From Paraphaeosphaeria minitans (Eukaryota; Ascomycota; Dothideomycetes; Pleosporales; Didymosphaeriaceae), in assembly GCA_015832175.1 (NCBI GenBank), contig WJXW01000010.1, positions 620,001 through 684,000 on the forward strand: a DNA stretch of 64,000 nucleotides. Reading direction: 5' to 3'. Positions 22,733 through 32,862 of the stretch are shown piece after piece. Position numbers and translations under genes: made by a program. How positions within the stretch are numbered: position 1 is the stretch's first letter; every line of letters starts with the position of its first letter. Below the pieces are notes generated by a model. It worked only from the letters and a program-made list of their open reading frames with translations, made no database searches and had not been told where the DNA came from.

Positions 22733-23387
22733 TCACAAGACATCCTCTTTCTCCTGCCTCTGCTTGAACTCAATGCGGCCAATCGTCTTCTGGACCTCCT
22801 GCAGCCGGCCCTGCCACTCAGTCCAGCAGCGAGCGGCGCCGAGAAACTGCACCTGCTTCACGCGCTGTACCAGTAGACCATTCTTCTTCCTCAGCAGTGA
22901 GATCTGCAGCGCTTGTTGCAGGTGGCCATCTTCCGCTTCGGCGATGCGAGGCAGAAGCTTCGCGAGCTTTGTGAAGCCGTCGGTCGACGGTATCTGCTGG
23001 TCGTCCAATGTCTTCAACTGCGATGCCGTGGTAGCAAATTGAGGCGCGCGCTCGACGACCATGACCGCCTTGTCCTCCGTAGCGAGAGGTGCATGTTCCG
23101 TCTCTTGCGCCGGCTTCAGCATGTCCTTGTGCTTGCTCACTACCCGCTGTTAGCTGCCTTCTTGTTCGTCGGTTCAGTCGAGACCTACAGAGCTGCTGTG
23201 CATCGCTGAGCAGGCCCGTCTTGGCCGACAGCTCCTGCAGCGACTTCTCGATCTTGTGTATCCGCTCGGGCACCGTCTTGGGTTTCTCCTCGCCCTCCCT
23301 CTTGCTGCCCAGGATATATTCCAATCGGCTCAGGCGTGACTCCAGCAGGGCAAATGTGAACAGAACCGCCTCCTCATACTCGTCCAT
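22733..23387 (-). CDS. RO-10 / dynactin p24-like nuclear distribution protein
   Basis: Exons 23387-23189 and 23139-22733; 201 aa; the 49-bp intron has a GTAGGT donor and GTAG acceptor and rebuilds QQLLSKHKDML. The start is ATG 23387 in a good context (ACGCCATGG). The N-terminus carries LLESRLSRLEYILGS, the signature seen in fungal RO-10 and related to the p22/24 subunit of dynactin. The rest is mostly helical (KIEKSLQELSAKTG, LLPRIAEAEDGHLQQAL, EWQGRLQEVQKTIGRIEF). The Neurospora ro-10 protein is needed for nuclear movement with dynein/dynactin. Family assignment rests on short motifs and the helical profile. Confidence 0.7.
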
Positions 23388-23691
23388 GGCGTCTCGATAT
23401 GCGCGGCGAACGACGTTGACGCGACGTTGACTAGACGCGTTCCTGGCGGCGGATGACGGCGATGAACACTTGCGCGGCTGCTGTTCCTGGCGTGCCAAGC
23501 GGGGCCCATTGCGCTTGCCCCAACGAGCACCTGCCTTCGGAGATGCGCTCGTGCCCGTGTGTCCTTTGATTCAATCACAAAACTCCGACCCCGAAGAGCA
23601 CGCTGCTCGTCCGGTCTCCTCCCTCCAGCGACTGACATAGACGCCGTCGCATGATTGCGCAATACCACTAGACGCAGGCTTTTAGGGCAGC
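23388..23691. promoter_or_regulatory. Shared divergent promoter region
   Basis: 304 bp between the start codons of the RO-10-like gene (minus) and the amino-acid transporter gene (plus). It must contain both promoters; no TATA box is evident. Confidence 0.5.
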
Positions 23692-25383
23692 ATGGCTGGA
23701 TACGCGGCCATCGGTCCTGAGCCGACGGACACGGACCCCATGTCTTCGAGCACCGGCTCGCTGCGAGGGCGAAGGTCAGAGACAACATCGGATGGATGTG
23801 CGGGAGGGTTTTGCTGACCGGCGCAGACGCGGGAGGAGAAAGACGTTGACGGGACACCACGGCCAGGCAACATGGATATCGAGCATTATCAACTTGGTCA
23901 ATACCAGTAGGGTCCAGCTCCACGGGCGCACGACCATCCAGGCTGACCATTCGTAGTCCTGGGTGCTGGCTTACTTGCCATGCCCTCTGCGCTCTCGAAG
24001 ATGGGCATTTTTCTTGGGATATTCGTCATCGCATGGGCCGGCTTGACCGCTGGCTTTGGCCTGTACCTCCAGACGCGATGCGCACGTTACATAGACCGTG
24101 GTCATGTTTCGTTTGCCGCCCTGTCGCAGCTCACCTACCCGAACTTATCTATCCTCTTCGATGCCGCCATCGCTGTAAAATGTTTCGGTGTAGCCGTGAG
24201 CTACCTTATCATTATCGGAGATCTGATGCCCAGAGTGATCGAGGGATTTGCGCCACAGGCTGGAGAGATATCGTTCTTGGTGGACCGGCAGTTCTGGATC
24301 ACCGCCTTCATGTGGGCATCTTCCATGGCATATCCGTTGTGCATGCTAACGTGTGCAGGCTTATCGTTATACCACTCTCGTTCCTCCGAAGATTGGATTC
24401 CCTCAAATACACGAGCATCATTGCTCTTTTCTCCATCGCATATCTCGTAATCCTCGTAGTTGCGCACTACATCAAGGGAGATACTCTTTCTGAACGAGGG
24501 TCTGTCCGGGTCTTCCAGTGGTCTGGCCCCGTGTCAGCACTTGCTGCATTCCCTGTAATTGTTTTCGCATATACCTGCCACCAAAATGTAAGTCTTAGAA
24601 CCGCAGCTTCAGGAATTTCACTAACCCGGGCAGATGTTCTCTATTCTCAACGAGATAGCAGATAACTCCCAATTCCGCACCACATCCGTAATCTTCGCCT
24701 CCATTGGCTCTGCCTGCGCCCTGTACATTCTTACCGGCATCACGGGATACCTATCGTACGGCGACAACATCACAGGCAACATCGTCAACATGTACCCCGC
24801 TGCTCCCGCCTCGACCATTGGTCGCCTAGCCATTGTAATTCTGGTCATGTTCTCCTACCCCCTTCAGATCCACCCTTGCCGCGCTAGCATCGACGCATGT
24901 CTGAAGTGGCGCCCACCGCGCAGACCACAGGGTGAAGACAGCCCCAGCAGAAACGCTCTCATCGCTGGCGCCCCCCGCGGTGGCAAGCCTCAAGAGATGG
25001 GTGACCTCCGCTTCGCGGTCATCTCTACCGTGCTCATCGTGCTTTCATTCATTACTGCCATGACCGTCTCCTCACTCGAGAAGGTCCTTGCGTATGTTGG
25101 TTCGACCGGCTCTACCACCATCTCGTTTATCCTACCCGGGCTGTTCTACTACAAGATATCGGATCCGGATTCGGCGCATCACCAACGACTTGTTAAGGAC
25201 GAGGATGACGAGGACGAGTTCGGCAGTGCCGATGCGGAGGGCTACGTCATGAGCGATGCGCACAAGAGCCGGGACTGGAGGAGGGGGCTGTTGAGGAAGT
25301 TGAGTCTGGCGCTCGCGATCTACGGGGCGTGTGTCATGGTGACTTGCCTTGTGACGAACACGTTTCTGGTGGCCGCGCACTGA
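23692..25383 (+). CDS. Vacuolar amino acid transporter, AVT family
   Basis: Exons 23692-23774, 23827-23906, 23957-24311, 24359-24587 and 24634-25383; 498 aa; four introns of 46-52 bp. The short hydrophilic N-terminus has a basic run (RGRRRGRRKT), then the family opening WISSIINLVNTILGAG with LLAMPSALSKMG across the second junction. About eleven membrane segments follow, with VIPLSFLRRLDSLKYTSI, VFAYTCHQN, TGYLSYGDN and GSTGSTTISFILPGLFYY typical of fungal Avt5/6/7-type amino acid/auxin permeases. An acidic loop (DEDDEDEF) precedes the last membrane span. The family moves neutral or acidic amino acids across the vacuolar membrane, mostly out of the vacuole. The subtype cannot be fixed by eye. 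Confidence 0.9.
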
Positions 25384-25835
25384 TCATGATTCGACGAAGC
25401 ATTCATGTATTGGCTTTTGGGAGTGGCATCTCGAGGGCGTTGGACTGGCTTGGGTTTGACTGGGCGTGTCCTGCGCACGGCATTGGTTCTTGGGCGCAGA
25501 GGAAAGAAAAAGATCTAGATTATACATTTGAAATGTACGCTATGTTACAAGTCGCAATCGCACCTACGTTTCCATTTCCCTTCTTGCTTCGGTTTTGGTC
25601 TTGACGCCTGGTATATGCAGTACAATAAACATACATCGCTCTCCTATGGGAGTTCCGTCATGGGTGAGCCTTGGTCGCTGTGGTGGTGGGTGAGAACAGG
25701 CGTCGGGCGTCCAGCAAGCAGCAAGGGTCGTCCCCTCTCCCAAACCAACAAGCCTTCCTCTCCACCGCTTCTCTCTATCCTATCCCACGCGCACTAGAGT
25801 CGACACCCACTCCACCCTTCATCCCAACCCCCCAT

Positions 25836-26338
25836 TCACGCCTCGCCCTCTTTCGGCGCAATCAAGCTCTTCGCCGCCGTCTCCGCGCGCACCACCTTCC
25901 CCTGTATCTGCCCGACGCGGAACTGCGGCTCCAGGATCCCCACCATGCTCAGCAGCCGCCACGCGGTGTCGCTCGGCTGCGCGCCCACGCCGACCCAGTA
26001 CCGCGCGCGCGACACATCCAGCTTGATATCTTTCCACGGGCGGCCGTGCGTGTCGCCCGGCCTCGGGGGTTTGGGGGTCGGGTCGTAGGTGCCGAGGACT
26101 TCAAGAGGGCGGGAGTTGCGCGCTGTGCTGGGGGAGGCGTTAGCGGGTGCTTTGGCTGGGGGGAAGGTGGGCTGGGGATGGGTGGGAGGTGTGCGGGTTG
26201 AGGGTTGGGGAGGGTTGCGAGGTGAAGGGGTGTCGGGGATTGGGCGACGGGGCGGACGTACCGAGCATGCGCAACGACGATGTTGTAGAAGGGCGAGTGC
26301 TTCTTGCCGAAGCGGGCGAGCCGTATGCGGAGAACCAT
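25836..26338 (-). CDS. Mitochondrial ribosomal protein bS16m
   Basis: Exons 26338-26262 and 26127-25836, with a 134-bp intron; 122 aa. The start MVLRIRLARFGKKHSPFYNI followed by VVAHARTARNSRPLEVLGTY is diagnostic of S16. The CAG acceptor at 26128 was chosen because it alone restores HARTARNSRPLE. Downstream DIKLDVSRARYWVGVGAQPS and LLSMVGILEP match the S16 core. The protein is part of the mitochondrial small subunit. Its start codon faces that of the NAD(P)HX epimerase gene 388 bp away. Confidence 0.95.
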
Positions 26339-26726
26339 TGTGGGCTATGATGGCTGATGGGAAGTGGATCGTGGATGTTGCGGTGGTTTGGAGCGTGACT
26401 TTTTGGGCCGAGGATGAGCCGGCCTGGGAGGAGGCACGTGACTGGTCGAGGACCATGGGAGAGAAGCGGTTGGCAGTTTGTGTCTGCTTTAGAGTCTGTT
26501 CGGAATGGTCTTTTGAGTGATAGTGGCATCTACGGATACTTGTGCATGGTTGGTTTCATAAGATTTTGACTTGCCACTTTCCGTTTGGGGGTTTGGGGAT
26601 GCGTGGTGATGCGGTGCGGTGCGGTGATGTAATTGCATCACCTTGTTCCTCAGTGCAACTCTCGATACACTTCTTCAACATACCACTTTCCAAAACCAAA
26701 TCTTGAGCGTAAAGGCATCCAATCCC

Positions 26727-27572
26727 ATGGCTTTGAGAGTGAGTGTGCTCGAGGGGTTCAGGATTCGTCTGCTAATCTGTGTAGACACTTTCCGCGAAGA
26801 GCGCCGCGGCACTCGACCAGGAACTCATGTCAACGGGAGCATTCTCAATCGACCAACTGATGGAGCTTGCTGGACTTTCCGTTTCCCAAGCTGGTACGTT
26901 TCACACTTGTTTTGCGCTTAGAACACTACAGCTCATTTCTATTCGTCGTTACACACCACCACCCAACTTAATACCCGTGCAGTCTTCAAACTCCAGCCTC
27001 TCAGCAAAGGCAAGCGCATCCTCGTCGCCTGCGGCCCCGGCAACAACGGCGGCGACGGCCTGGTCGCAGCCCGCCACCTCTTCCACTACGGCTACCTACC
27101 CACCATCTACTACCCCAAGCAGTCCAAGAACGACCTCTATCAGCGCCTCAAAAAGCAACTCGAAGACCTCAAAGTTCCCTTCACCGACGACTTCCCCTCC
27201 GCGCTGAAATCCACAGACCACATCGTCGACGCCATCTTCGGTTTCTCTTTCTCGGGCGAGGTACGCGAACCGTTTCCAAGCGTGATCGAAGCGCTGCGTG
27301 ACACCCAGATCCCGGTGCTGGCGGTCGATGCGCCGAGCAGCTGGAATATCGAGGATGGGCCACCGAGTGAGGGACCAGGGAAGGGGTTTATGCCCGAGGC
27401 GCTGATTAGCTTGACGGCGCCGAAGCCGCTGGTGAAGTGGTTCAAGGGACGGCACTTCTTGGGCGGGAGGTTCTTGGGTCCGGAGGTGGCGGAGAGGTAT
27501 GGGCTGGATGTCCCGAAGTATGAGGGGCTCGATCAGGTGGTTGAGGTGCCGGTTGAGGGTGGGAAGTTGTGA
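26727..27572 (+). CDS. NAD(P)H-hydrate epimerase (YjeF N-terminal domain)
   Basis: Exons 26727-26738 (only four codons, MALR), 26785-26893 and 26983-27572; 236 aa. The YjeF_N signatures are present: AALDQELMSTGAFSIDQLME, ACGPGNNGGDGLVAARHL (nucleotide loop), DAIFGFSFSGEVREPF, VDAPSSWNIEDG and LISLTAPKP. The enzyme converts R-NAD(P)HX to the S form for repair by the ATP-dependent dehydratase. No clear mitochondrial presequence is visible. The tiny first exon is common in fungal members and would be missed by a single-exon model. Confidence 0.95.
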
Positions 27573-28116
27573 GTGAGCGCCTTGCATTTATGACTTGGTG
27601 ACGGTAGCACCACGCAGCCAGCGGGCACGGGAAAGTGGCCGTGTACATGCAAAATCTTTTTTTGCAGTGCGAAGGAGCGCGCAAATGGCCTCTTGATATG
27701 GTTGTAGGGGTAGGCATTCTTCAAGAAAAAGGTCCACATTTTCCAAATGTCTTGAAGTCGCTCGAGGATCAGGTCGCCTAGGGACGTGACGACAAGCGAA
27801 ATATGGATGCCACAAGGCTGGAGAGGGAGCGAAACTAACCGATGTCTGATCTCCCGAGTGGTGTGGTGGTTTGTTTTCGAGAACCAGCCTGAAGCTCGCT
27901 CTAGCCCTCATCAAGAACCGTCATCAAAAGCTTCCTTTTGGTCCACGGGTCTAACATCTGGTGGCTTGTTTTCCAGCCGGTGAAGCGGGCTGAGGTACCC
28001 ATGCAAATTGCCAGGAGCAGAACTCAGCCACCGCCAGCACACCGGCCCCCTCTCAGCCATTCAAAAACCAGGCAAACCCAAGAAAGTATAGTTATCAATT
28101 CACCACTCTTGTCGGA
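27573..28116. other. Intergenic, nothing recognised
   Basis: Between the epimerase stop and the Fungal_N gene. A T-rich tract at about 27656-27665 may belong to 3' processing; no supported gene. Confidence 0.5.
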
Positions 28117-30031
28117 ATGGTTGCCGTACCATTTGGCTTCTCCATTGGAGATTTCATCGCTGGAACCAAGCTTCTCATCGACGTTTTCGGTGCCTTTAAA
28201 GAAACCAGTGGCGCTTCCTCAAAATATGCGTCTGACACCACTTTCCTTCACAGCCTGACTTCTACTCTTCAGCACCTCGACGATTATGTCAAGCCCAACC
28301 CACAGAATGCCCTCTCTTCTAGTATCTCAAGCCTGTTGGATACGGTGCGAGGCCCTCTGGATGACTTCAAGACATTTTTAGACAAGTACGAAGCCTCATT
28401 AGGCAAGGTATCAACGAAATCGAAGCTAGGCAAAGTACCCAAGACGGTCACCTACACCTTGAAGGATATATCTGGCAAAATCGCAAAACTTCGTCAACAG
28501 GTTGAGCAGCCCCTCCAAGCGATCAATTCACTTCTCTCGTTGCAACAAATGTAGGATGCTCTCGATTTCCGCACACGATGCGCATAAATCTGACCAGTTC
28601 AGTAAAACGATCGAGGAGCTGCCAGATCAACCCTTGCGACCCGAGCAATGTGCCCAGATAGTTGAAGCAATCAAGGTGGCAGACATCCCGACTGAATTGG
28701 ATAAGCAGATCCAGGTGCTCCAGCGATCGGCAAGCGAGCACAATATCGGGCAAGATGAGCAACTACAGCGCATCAAAGACATGCGCGCTAAACTCGACGG
28801 CGGACTGGCGAACCTTACTCTCAGTCTCGAGAAAGTCGAAGACGTGACCACGACCGACGTAGCCACAAGAGCCGGCCAACAAGCTCAGCTCGGGGCGTCG
28901 AAAGATATGCAATCCAGCCTTTCGCAGCTTTCGGCAGCTCTGGAGACTGGAACGACGGAAATCAAAAAATCCATGAAAGTGCATAGAGATCTCGTATTTG
29001 TGTTTAAGACATTCCTCGAAGAGAAAGTCGCAATCAACGAACGTGCGACAGCGAAAGCAGACGCTCCATCTCGTGCGAGCAGCGATAAAGTTGAAAGCTC
29101 GCCATGGCCACCGGCAACCCTGCCCGCTGCACACATGGCGATCACGCTGCTTTCAACAGTGGTCTCCAGCATCACGGCGGTGTCGGTTATCAAGCAAAGT
29201 CGAAAGCCAACGCCAATGTCATCCTCCACGGCCCCGGATATTCCGCGAACGATTAGCTCCTCCAGGCAAAGTCTAAAAGGTCGAAAACCTACGCCAATAT
29301 CATTCTCAAAGGCCCCGGAGGTCCCGAGAGGTATTAGATCTGCCACGTTAAATCGTACGATAGTAAAGGGTGAGGTACCGCACGAGCCCCCCTCGCAGTC
29401 TAGCGCAAAGACTTGGGTGTCGGACTTCTCGAGCTCAACTGCATATGGCCGAACTTCGTCAATGAGACGAGATACATCGAGCCCAAAACCATCGACTCCG
29501 AAACCATCAACCCCGAAGCCATCAACTTCAAAATCTACGCGCACTAACTCGTTGTCCACTCATAATTCACTCTGGGGATACGGCAATGATACGGAATGGA
29601 GCAAAAAGATGTCCAAGCTAGACGAAACCGACTCGCATTCTGGCCGAAAAAATAACCACCAAAGACCCGATCACCATCCTGACTCGAACGACCACAAATA
29701 TCTCGAAAGTCCCGGCCCCGTCATCCCGTCTCTGAATAAGGGACTCCACGCTGGTTGGGGACATGGACGACACTCCCACAGGGACCATGAGGGCCACCAC
29801 AGCAGATATTCTGGAGGACATGCTGGAGGGCAATCTGGGCAGTACTGCGGAGGCTATGTTGGAGGCGACTACGGAACTGGCGGTGCCTCGGGGACATACT
29901 CGGGAGGCTATATTGGGAAGCCGAGTGAATCCAGTGACGGTAGCTGGCCATGTCAAACTTGCTACTCGGTCAATTCCGATCTCACACCAGATTTTTGCCC
30001 CTTATGCGGTAGTACGAGATACGATTCTTGA
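28117..30031 (+). CDS. Fungal_N-like helical protein with C-terminal RanBP2-type zinc finger
   Basis: Exons 28117-28550 and 28603-30031; the intron uses a GTAGGA donor and TTCAG acceptor; 620 aa. Residues 1-145 (MVAVPFGFSIGDFIAGTKLL, DVFGAFKETSGASSKY and the following helices) resemble the N-terminal domain found on many fungal STAND/NLR-like proteins (Fungal_N). Residues 145-300 are helical. A moderately hydrophobic stretch lies near 318-340. A basic Ser/Pro linker contains two copies of a RKPTPxSxSxAPxxPR unit and a PKPST repeat, then a Gly/His/Tyr-rich segment. Residues 593-615 (SWPCQTC, Asn, DFCPLC) match the W-x-C-x2-C-x3-N-x7-C-x2-C pattern of RanBP2 zinc fingers, which bind RNA or ubiquitin. 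The combination is unusual; function unknown. Confidence 0.78.
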
Positions 30032-30653
30032 AGGCAATGGGGATACTCGCAAGGTTTGATTACCAGTAAGTCCGACTCCGGCAGCGACTAAACTAGATAC
30101 TGAGGCATCCTTAGGTGGCTTGTTGAGTCCTGTCCCATTTATCCCCAGAGGTCCTGGAATTGGCAACGAGGGTTGGGATATCATTGGAGGGAGCGTAAGT
30201 ACTACTTTGCTTACAAGAGATGTTCTGATGAGATATTGTCATAGTCCTGAATATGATAAGTTTTCTCTTGCTGGTACAAATCCCAGTTGGACTTGGAGAA
30301 GCGCGAGTATGGCAAGAACTCTGGTCTGAAACTGATCACCGTCCCTGCCAGTCGAAGTAGTATGTCTGAGAGCTTTAAGCGACATCAGTTGAAGTGATTT
30401 CAACAGATGTTACGATGCATCATCTATACAACAGACACCGACATCCGCGTTCTCTCCTTGCGCCTGACACTTGCAACCTCGTTGGCTTCAGAGTCCGAAA
30501 CATCGTCAAGTTTAACCTCCTCTCCATTCTTCTCGTCGCTCAGACTTCGACGCCAAATTCCTCGCGACAACCATATACATCGCCAGCACAAACAACGCCA
30601 CCATACCTTACAAAATGCAGCACAATACTCCGCCACTCATGGCGTCGGATTCA
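30032..30653. other. Intergenic, with exon-like fragment
   Basis: Contains an exon-like piece (about 30114-30195, reading GGLLSPVPFIPRGPGIGNEG) flanked by an AG acceptor and a GTAAGT donor, without a gene that can be followed to either side. Otherwise nothing. Confidence 0.3.
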
Positions 30654-31340
30654 TTCACTCGTACGCGTAAAAACCCTGCGTGTCCCTTGTCAAATGCGCG
30701 AGCCCCAGATAGAGTGACAGCACCAGCAGCACCGCGGAAAGATGGTTCCAAGGCTGGGGCTCGGTCGCCGGTAGGACGATCTCGATGATGGCTAAGACAC
30801 TGTTTAGACCGTGCACGCTGATGTTGATCCATTGCTCGAAGCGGCCCGCGGGCCAGCCCCACTTCATGTTGCCCTAGAAAGCGATGGTGACGAGGAAGGG
30901 GAGGGTAAGATGTTGGAGTAGTAGAGGCTATGCAGGAGCTGGAGAGTGCAGGGCCAGGTGTGGAGGTAGGTCGTGCGACGGAAGATACTAAATGGCGGAA
31001 ATGAGGAAGTAGAAGCCCTGTTCCCAGGTATCAGCGGGTATCGCGCGTGAAGGTTGTGAGAAGTGTTGTGTACTCACCAGACACCGTAAGGTCAAGTATG
31101 TGAAGAAACTGAATGATTGATCGATAACGGCTTCCACTTGGGGGATGGTGTAGGAGTTGAAGTCTAAATCCTTGAGGCTGACGCTTACTGTTTTATGGGC
31201 GAGCCAGGTGTAGCATGTGATGGTTGTGATGAAGCTGTAGAGACAGAATACGGCGCCCATGCAGGCGAGCACGACTGGAGAGACGAAGTGCGAAAGGACG
31301 AATGTGTATCTCAGGTCGAACCCAGACGGAGGTATTCCCT
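30654..31340 (-). pseudogene. FAR-17a/AIG1-like membrane protein, broken
   Basis: Reading the minus strand gives successive family-like pieces in different frames: FDLRYTFVLSHFVSPVVLAC, MGAVFCLYSFITTITCYTWL, an intron after HKT, DQSFSFFTYLTL, GFYFLISAI, then a stop; the next frame gives FRRTTYLHTWPCTLQLLHSL, a frameshift, LPFLVTIAF, a TAG where the family has Trp (FWGN), then NMKWGWPAGRFEQWINISVH and ATEPQPWNHLSAVLLVLSLY with GFYAYE before a stop. The Trp-to-TAG change is a G-to-A transition, as RIP would give. The family comprises multi-pass membrane proteins including hydrolases of hydroxylated fatty-acid esters. At least three lesions make a functional product unlikely. Confidence 0.72.
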
Positions 31341-32204
31341 ATGCTTCGTAGGAGAAGATTTTCATGTCGCGAGTATGGACAATGCACAGTGGACGTAGAC
31401 AAGCGGCACAGTTTTGTATGCGACAAACAGGCCGGCCGTGTATACTCAAAATCCAAGTAGGTATCTAACTGTAGCTCATCTCTCACTAGGAATATGGACA
31501 CAGCGTTCATAAAGCTGATTGCTCGCTCGCTCACCCGAGTCCACAGCGAAACCCCAATCGCGCATCAGCAATCCCACGACCACGCCCACAAGACGAGACT
31601 CCTATCTCAGCAACGCCTCAAACGCCGGAGCCTGCGAAAACATGCAATGGGCGTATTTCGATCTCTTCCGACCCACTGCGGTGTTATCAGCGACACATAC
31701 CTAGGTACAGCTGTAGTATTTCGCGCCGCTGGCCTCGCTCTACGCAGTGCGCGCTCAATGATTGCAGCGAAACCTCTGCGCCCAGCACAGTGGTGTAGGT
31801 GCAGTAGTGCATTCGGAGCACGGAAGGGCGCGACGTTGTTTATCGCGTATGCTTAGGCCAACGGTGGTGATAAAGATAGGTCGCTGGAAGCGGCAAGGCT
31901 GAGGCTCTTCTGGAATGGTGGGGAGCCGTAGGTAGGTACCTACCTACGCCAGCCTCGTCCATCTTCGGCCCCATCTCGATGTAGGCTGAAACATGTTGAC
32001 TCGAAGAATAGCATAGCATAGCATGCCTTGCTGCAAGATTGTTTTGGTGATGGGATGGATGGTGACGTTGAAGTCTGGAGCCTAGGTGCCTAGTTATCAG
32101 GTACCGCGTGCTTTTCTTTCCTTCTGCGACCACTCTGCCTAAGTGGTGTCGATACATGCGCCCTTCGTTGCTTTGCGCGCACTCGACTTTCGTTGCCAGT
32201 ATCA
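31341..32204. other. Intergenic, nothing recognised
   Basis: Short frames only. A GTAGGTAGGTACCTACCTAC palindrome lies at about 31929-31950 and an AGCATAGCATAGCAT repeat at about 32010-32025. Confidence 0.4.
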
Positions 32205-32233
32205 TACCGTAGAGTTTTTCTAATGCCGGTTGA

Positions 32234-32545
32234 TGTCCGTACAGTTTATCGTACAAATAGCACTGAGTGAAATAGGGGCCTGCCTACCTATAGGGACCCG
32301 CACAAGGACCCACTACTTAGGTTAGCGCTAAGAGGCAGAGACTTTATAAGGCCTTGCCTACTTATAAGGACCTACACAAAGACCCCCTGCTTAGGTCAGC
32401 ACTAAAAGGCAGAGACTTTATAAAGCCCTTAGTGCCCCTTTATACAATAGACTAGACGTAATTAATTAAACCTACTTCTTACCCTTTGCATAATAGTATA
32501 CTATTAACCCTTAAATACTTAATTACAGATTAAGCTAAACTAACA
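32234..32545. repeat. 5' LTR
   Basis: 312 bp, TGTCCG...AACA. Its outer part is unmutated compared with the 3' LTR; its inner half carries many C-to-T and G-to-A changes. Confidence 0.92.
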
Positions 32546-32635
32546 CTAATTAGTAGTTAATTCTAATTAACTACAAACTAGTAAAATCTAAAGATAGAGC
32601 GCCCTATAAGCTAGATGCGTAGGCTCTATATTATT

Positions 32636-32862
32636 ACCTTTACTAGAGATCAAATTTTAGATTATATAATAAGCAGAAACAAAGCGCGTATATCTATAAA
32701 GAGTCGCATAACCTAGTCTAAGCTATTCTATAGAAAAGAAAGAAGATAATACCTTTACTAGAGATTGAATTTTAGATTATATAATAAGCAGAAATAAAGT
32801 GCGCATATCTATAAAGAGTTGTATAATCTAGTCTAAGCTATTCTATAGAAAAGAAAGGAGAT
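32636..32862. repeat. 115-bp tandem duplication inside the retrotransposon
   Basis: Two adjacent copies starting ACCTTTACTAGAGAT at 32636 and 32751, differing mainly by transitions. Confidence 0.85.

Noticed and set aside
31840..32256. 138-codon minus-strand frame
   Set aside because: It runs into the MITE end and LTR start and has no domain.
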